DNA from: Dendrophyllia cribrosa
Lineage: Eukaryota; Cnidaria; Anthozoa; Scleractinia; Dendrophylliidae
NCBI GenBank assembly: GCA_024195265.1
Contig: JAJLRJ010000006.1
Coordinates: forward strand, 29,778,382 to 29,842,381
Direction of reading: 5' to 3'
Length of the DNA stretch: 64,000 bases
Shown here: in pieces, positions 62,040 to 64,000 of the stretch
Numbering within the stretch: the stretch's first letter is position 1
Layout: each line of letters begins with the position of its first letter
Made by a program: the position numbers and the translations under genes
Notes under the pieces: model-generated
Told to the model about the DNA's origin: nothing
Databases searched by the model: none
Seen by the model: only the letters and a program-made list of their open reading frames with translations

Positions 62040-63500
62040 ACAAATAAAGAATTTCCGACCTTTATTCAAAATTTCCATTTTCCCACACCGCGGCTGTTTA
62101 TCACTGAGAATTGTGCCGGTGGGTTTTTCTTAGGGGAAAATAGAAGAGTAGACGGTGGAGAAAGAATGTTCTTTCAGAGGAGAACATTACAACAGGCAGA
62201 ATGTCTAAAGTGAAAATGTCAGTTGTACAAAGCTTCAGTTTCCAAAATTTATTTAGAAAGCTACAATCTGTTCTATGATAATCTCTTGTAGCTTTAATGA
62301 TTTGCTCTGGAAACCATTCTAGATATCTGCCATAGAGTATCCGAAATTTTCCTGAAAAACGACCAAAGTTCAAATTTCCAGTTCAACGAAAGACGTTACT
62401 TTCGGAGCAGCAGATACATGCTTCTTGTAAACAAAATGTATATATATCAAAAAATCAAAAATGTATATATATCAAAAATCAAAGGCTCCTAAGAGCCAAT
62501 CCGTGAATAAGAAATGCTAACGCGTGCGTAACGCAATATTGCGGTAAGCTTATGTTTTCACACTGACACAGTTCAATATATTTTTTTAAAAATTAAACAT
62601 AAGGATTTTTGACAAACGCAAAAAGAAAAATACAGTACATCACTTTCATAATGTCCAGTCCGAAAAAGAAAGAAAAAAAAAAGAAGAAGAAGAAGAACGT
62701 CCTGAGCGGGACTTGAACCTCGGGCCTTCCAACTGGCGCGCTAAACCACTCGGCCATTGACTCAGATACGCCTAAATTTAATTACTTCAAGGTAGATACG
62801 CAACACAACGCGTGTCTCGGTTGAAAAATCATTTTAGATCGATTTTAATGTTGCATTAAAGACTCCAAATGCGAAACATCTTATTGTTGTTTATATTCGT
62901 TTACAACAAATAAGTTATTGTTATCATCACTGGATTCACGCTGTTCTTGTTACGAAACGCATTTGTAACAAAGGATTACGTCACTAAGTTTCCAGCTGAC
63001 GGAAGGAGTGAGTGAGTGAGTGAATTAGCCACCTTTACCAATAACCCGTTCATTATGCTTTCGTGTATTCACGGGTTAAAAGGAAAAGCTTTCGTAAAAG
63101 GTTTAAATACCTTTCCTTCAGTCTTCTTTTAACTATGGGTATTTTTAGTTACAGCATATTATTATTTTTCTCTACAATTGCGTTCACACGTATTTGTCTC
63201 ACCTCATTTTATGTTAATTTTAATTTGAAGTTCCATACACCTGTCATTTCCCAGTATGAATATTCTTTCAGTTCAGTAAACTCTGCTTTTTCCAACACAC
63301 AATTCCGCATACCAGGAGAAAGATGCTGTTTACAACATGAATTGGTCTGAATACTTTTCTTCACAGTTCCACTTCTTTAAGTAATATTTTGCAATGGTTG
63401 TCTTTAAGGACTTTAGTCCCCACTCAGCTTTCTTACCATAATACTATATACAATACAGTATGCGTTATGCTAGAAATCTATACGTCCTAACATACACAGC
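62040..63500. repeat. Duplicated blocks N and U, copy 4
   Basis: Block N 62048-62245 and block U 63095-63500 match 57050-57900. About 680 bp with the tRNA-like sequence (62440-63090) are inserted between them. Confidence 0.8.
62699..62766 (-). pseudogene. tRNA-like sequence (possible SINE head)
   Basis: The minus strand has A box ATGGCCGAGTGGTTTAGCGC and B box GAGGTTCAAGTCC. CTGAG/CTCAG could pair as an acceptor stem, but the anticodon and T arms pair poorly. The purine-rich GAAGAAGAAG run beside it suits a SINE tail or tandem junk. Probably not functional. Confidence 0.5.
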
Positions 63501-63525
63501 ATAAAATAGGCCAAATATCTGAGGA

Positions 63526-64000
63526 TTAAGAAAATGATGAGCAAAGTTGTCCTATTGTGTCCTTAACTGCCTGCCTTACTTCTTTCATCTTCCAGCAGTA
63601 AAGCGCCGGGTTTATGATGAGTTTAAGCAGACAGTAGTCGCTGTTACTGTAAACAAAGCAAAATGAGTAGATGAGGAGAGCTCGTTTGAGTCATCCAAAC
63701 CACCATTATACTACACGGCAAATAACAAACAACTAATGCCATCTGTACCCACAGTGCACTGGACACTGTCTTCTTGTATCGCGCTATGTTCATCGGATTT
63801 CCTTGGTTCGGTTGTTCTTGATGAATGTTGTCATGGACTTGGATTTGATGATTACGAAGAGCGAGGAAAATTTTGGTATAAGAGACAATTGAGGTAACTA
63901 GACACAGTGATGCAACTATGTAGCCATACCATCTGGTTATATGTGGATTCCAAAAATACATTGCTGTGCCGACAATTGCAATAGACACAACCCAGAAAAC
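63526..64000 (-). pseudogene. Class A GPCR copy 4, frameshifted, cut by window end
   Basis: From the edge the minus strand reads VFWVVSIAIVGTAMYFW (two residues inserted after VVS), then SLCLVTSIVSYTKIFLAL and MALVVCYLPCSIMVVWM. A base is missing in the T run near 63684 (CGTTTGAG against CGTTTTGAG in copy 3), and another near 63615 (GTTTATGATG against GTTTAATGATG). The final frame ends NPALYCWKMKEVRQAVKDTI..SSFS, stop at 63526-63528. Two frameshifts make this a pseudogene; the N-terminal half lies beyond 64000. Confidence 0.88.

Noticed and set aside
1..64000. CRISPR array, bacterial operon, rRNA genes or viral genome
   Set aside because: Tandem repeats here lack unique spacers of CRISPR type; genes are spliced animal genes; no rRNA or viral structural genes were seen.

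Overview
The window is nuclear DNA of an animal with spliced, intron-rich genes (GT-AG introns, animal orthologues) and very many small transposable elements. The repeat families (tRNA-headed SINEs, Penelope-like 3' ends, G-tract-bounded elements, a tandem family of short rhodopsin-class receptors) resemble what I know from anthozoan cnidarians. My best guess is a stony coral; this is inference from memory, not a search.

Left half (1-26.7 kb). The 3' half of threonine aspartase 1 (TASP1, + strand, seven exons, 3375-9463) converges on a complete ten-exon outer-arm dynein light chain 1 gene (DNAL1, - strand, 26695-14516). Between and inside them lie elements: a 202-bp tandem array, a Tigger-like element, TTAA-flanked MITEs, SINEs, a head-to-head pair of Penelope-like 3' ends, and a minisatellite sitting on the last DNAL1 3' splice site.

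Middle (26.7-43.7 kb). An intronless F-box gene (26907-28007) diverges from DNAL1 across about 210 bp; a paralogue lies at 32202-33338, with a nested hAT-like insertion between them. An intronless profilin gene (- strand, 35044-35466) and a complete eight-exon otubain gene (OTUB1, - strand, 43672-36999) follow. An OTUB1 intron carries an eight-copy 77-bp satellite derived from the body of a SINE also present in this window.

Right half (43.7-64 kb). This is a tandem segmental-duplication region built around four class A GPCR genes on the - strand: two look intact, one is internally deleted, one is a frameshifted pseudogene, and there are two C-terminal relics. Three mobile insertions within the duplicated blocks can be polarised because sister blocks carry the empty or near-empty site: an 803-bp TTAA element, a 2.97-kb PIF/Harbinger transposon with an intact transposase and a broken Myb-like partner, and a 447-bp TAA-flanked element. 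Broken LINE and Penelope-like fragments lie between the second and third receptors.

The most unusual signals are hammerhead-ribozyme-like motifs recurring at Penelope-like 3' ends, the multiplied splice acceptor in DNAL1, and the dated insertions in the receptor cluster. Exon coordinates were read by eye from splice sites and protein similarity remembered for these families; no alignment was run.
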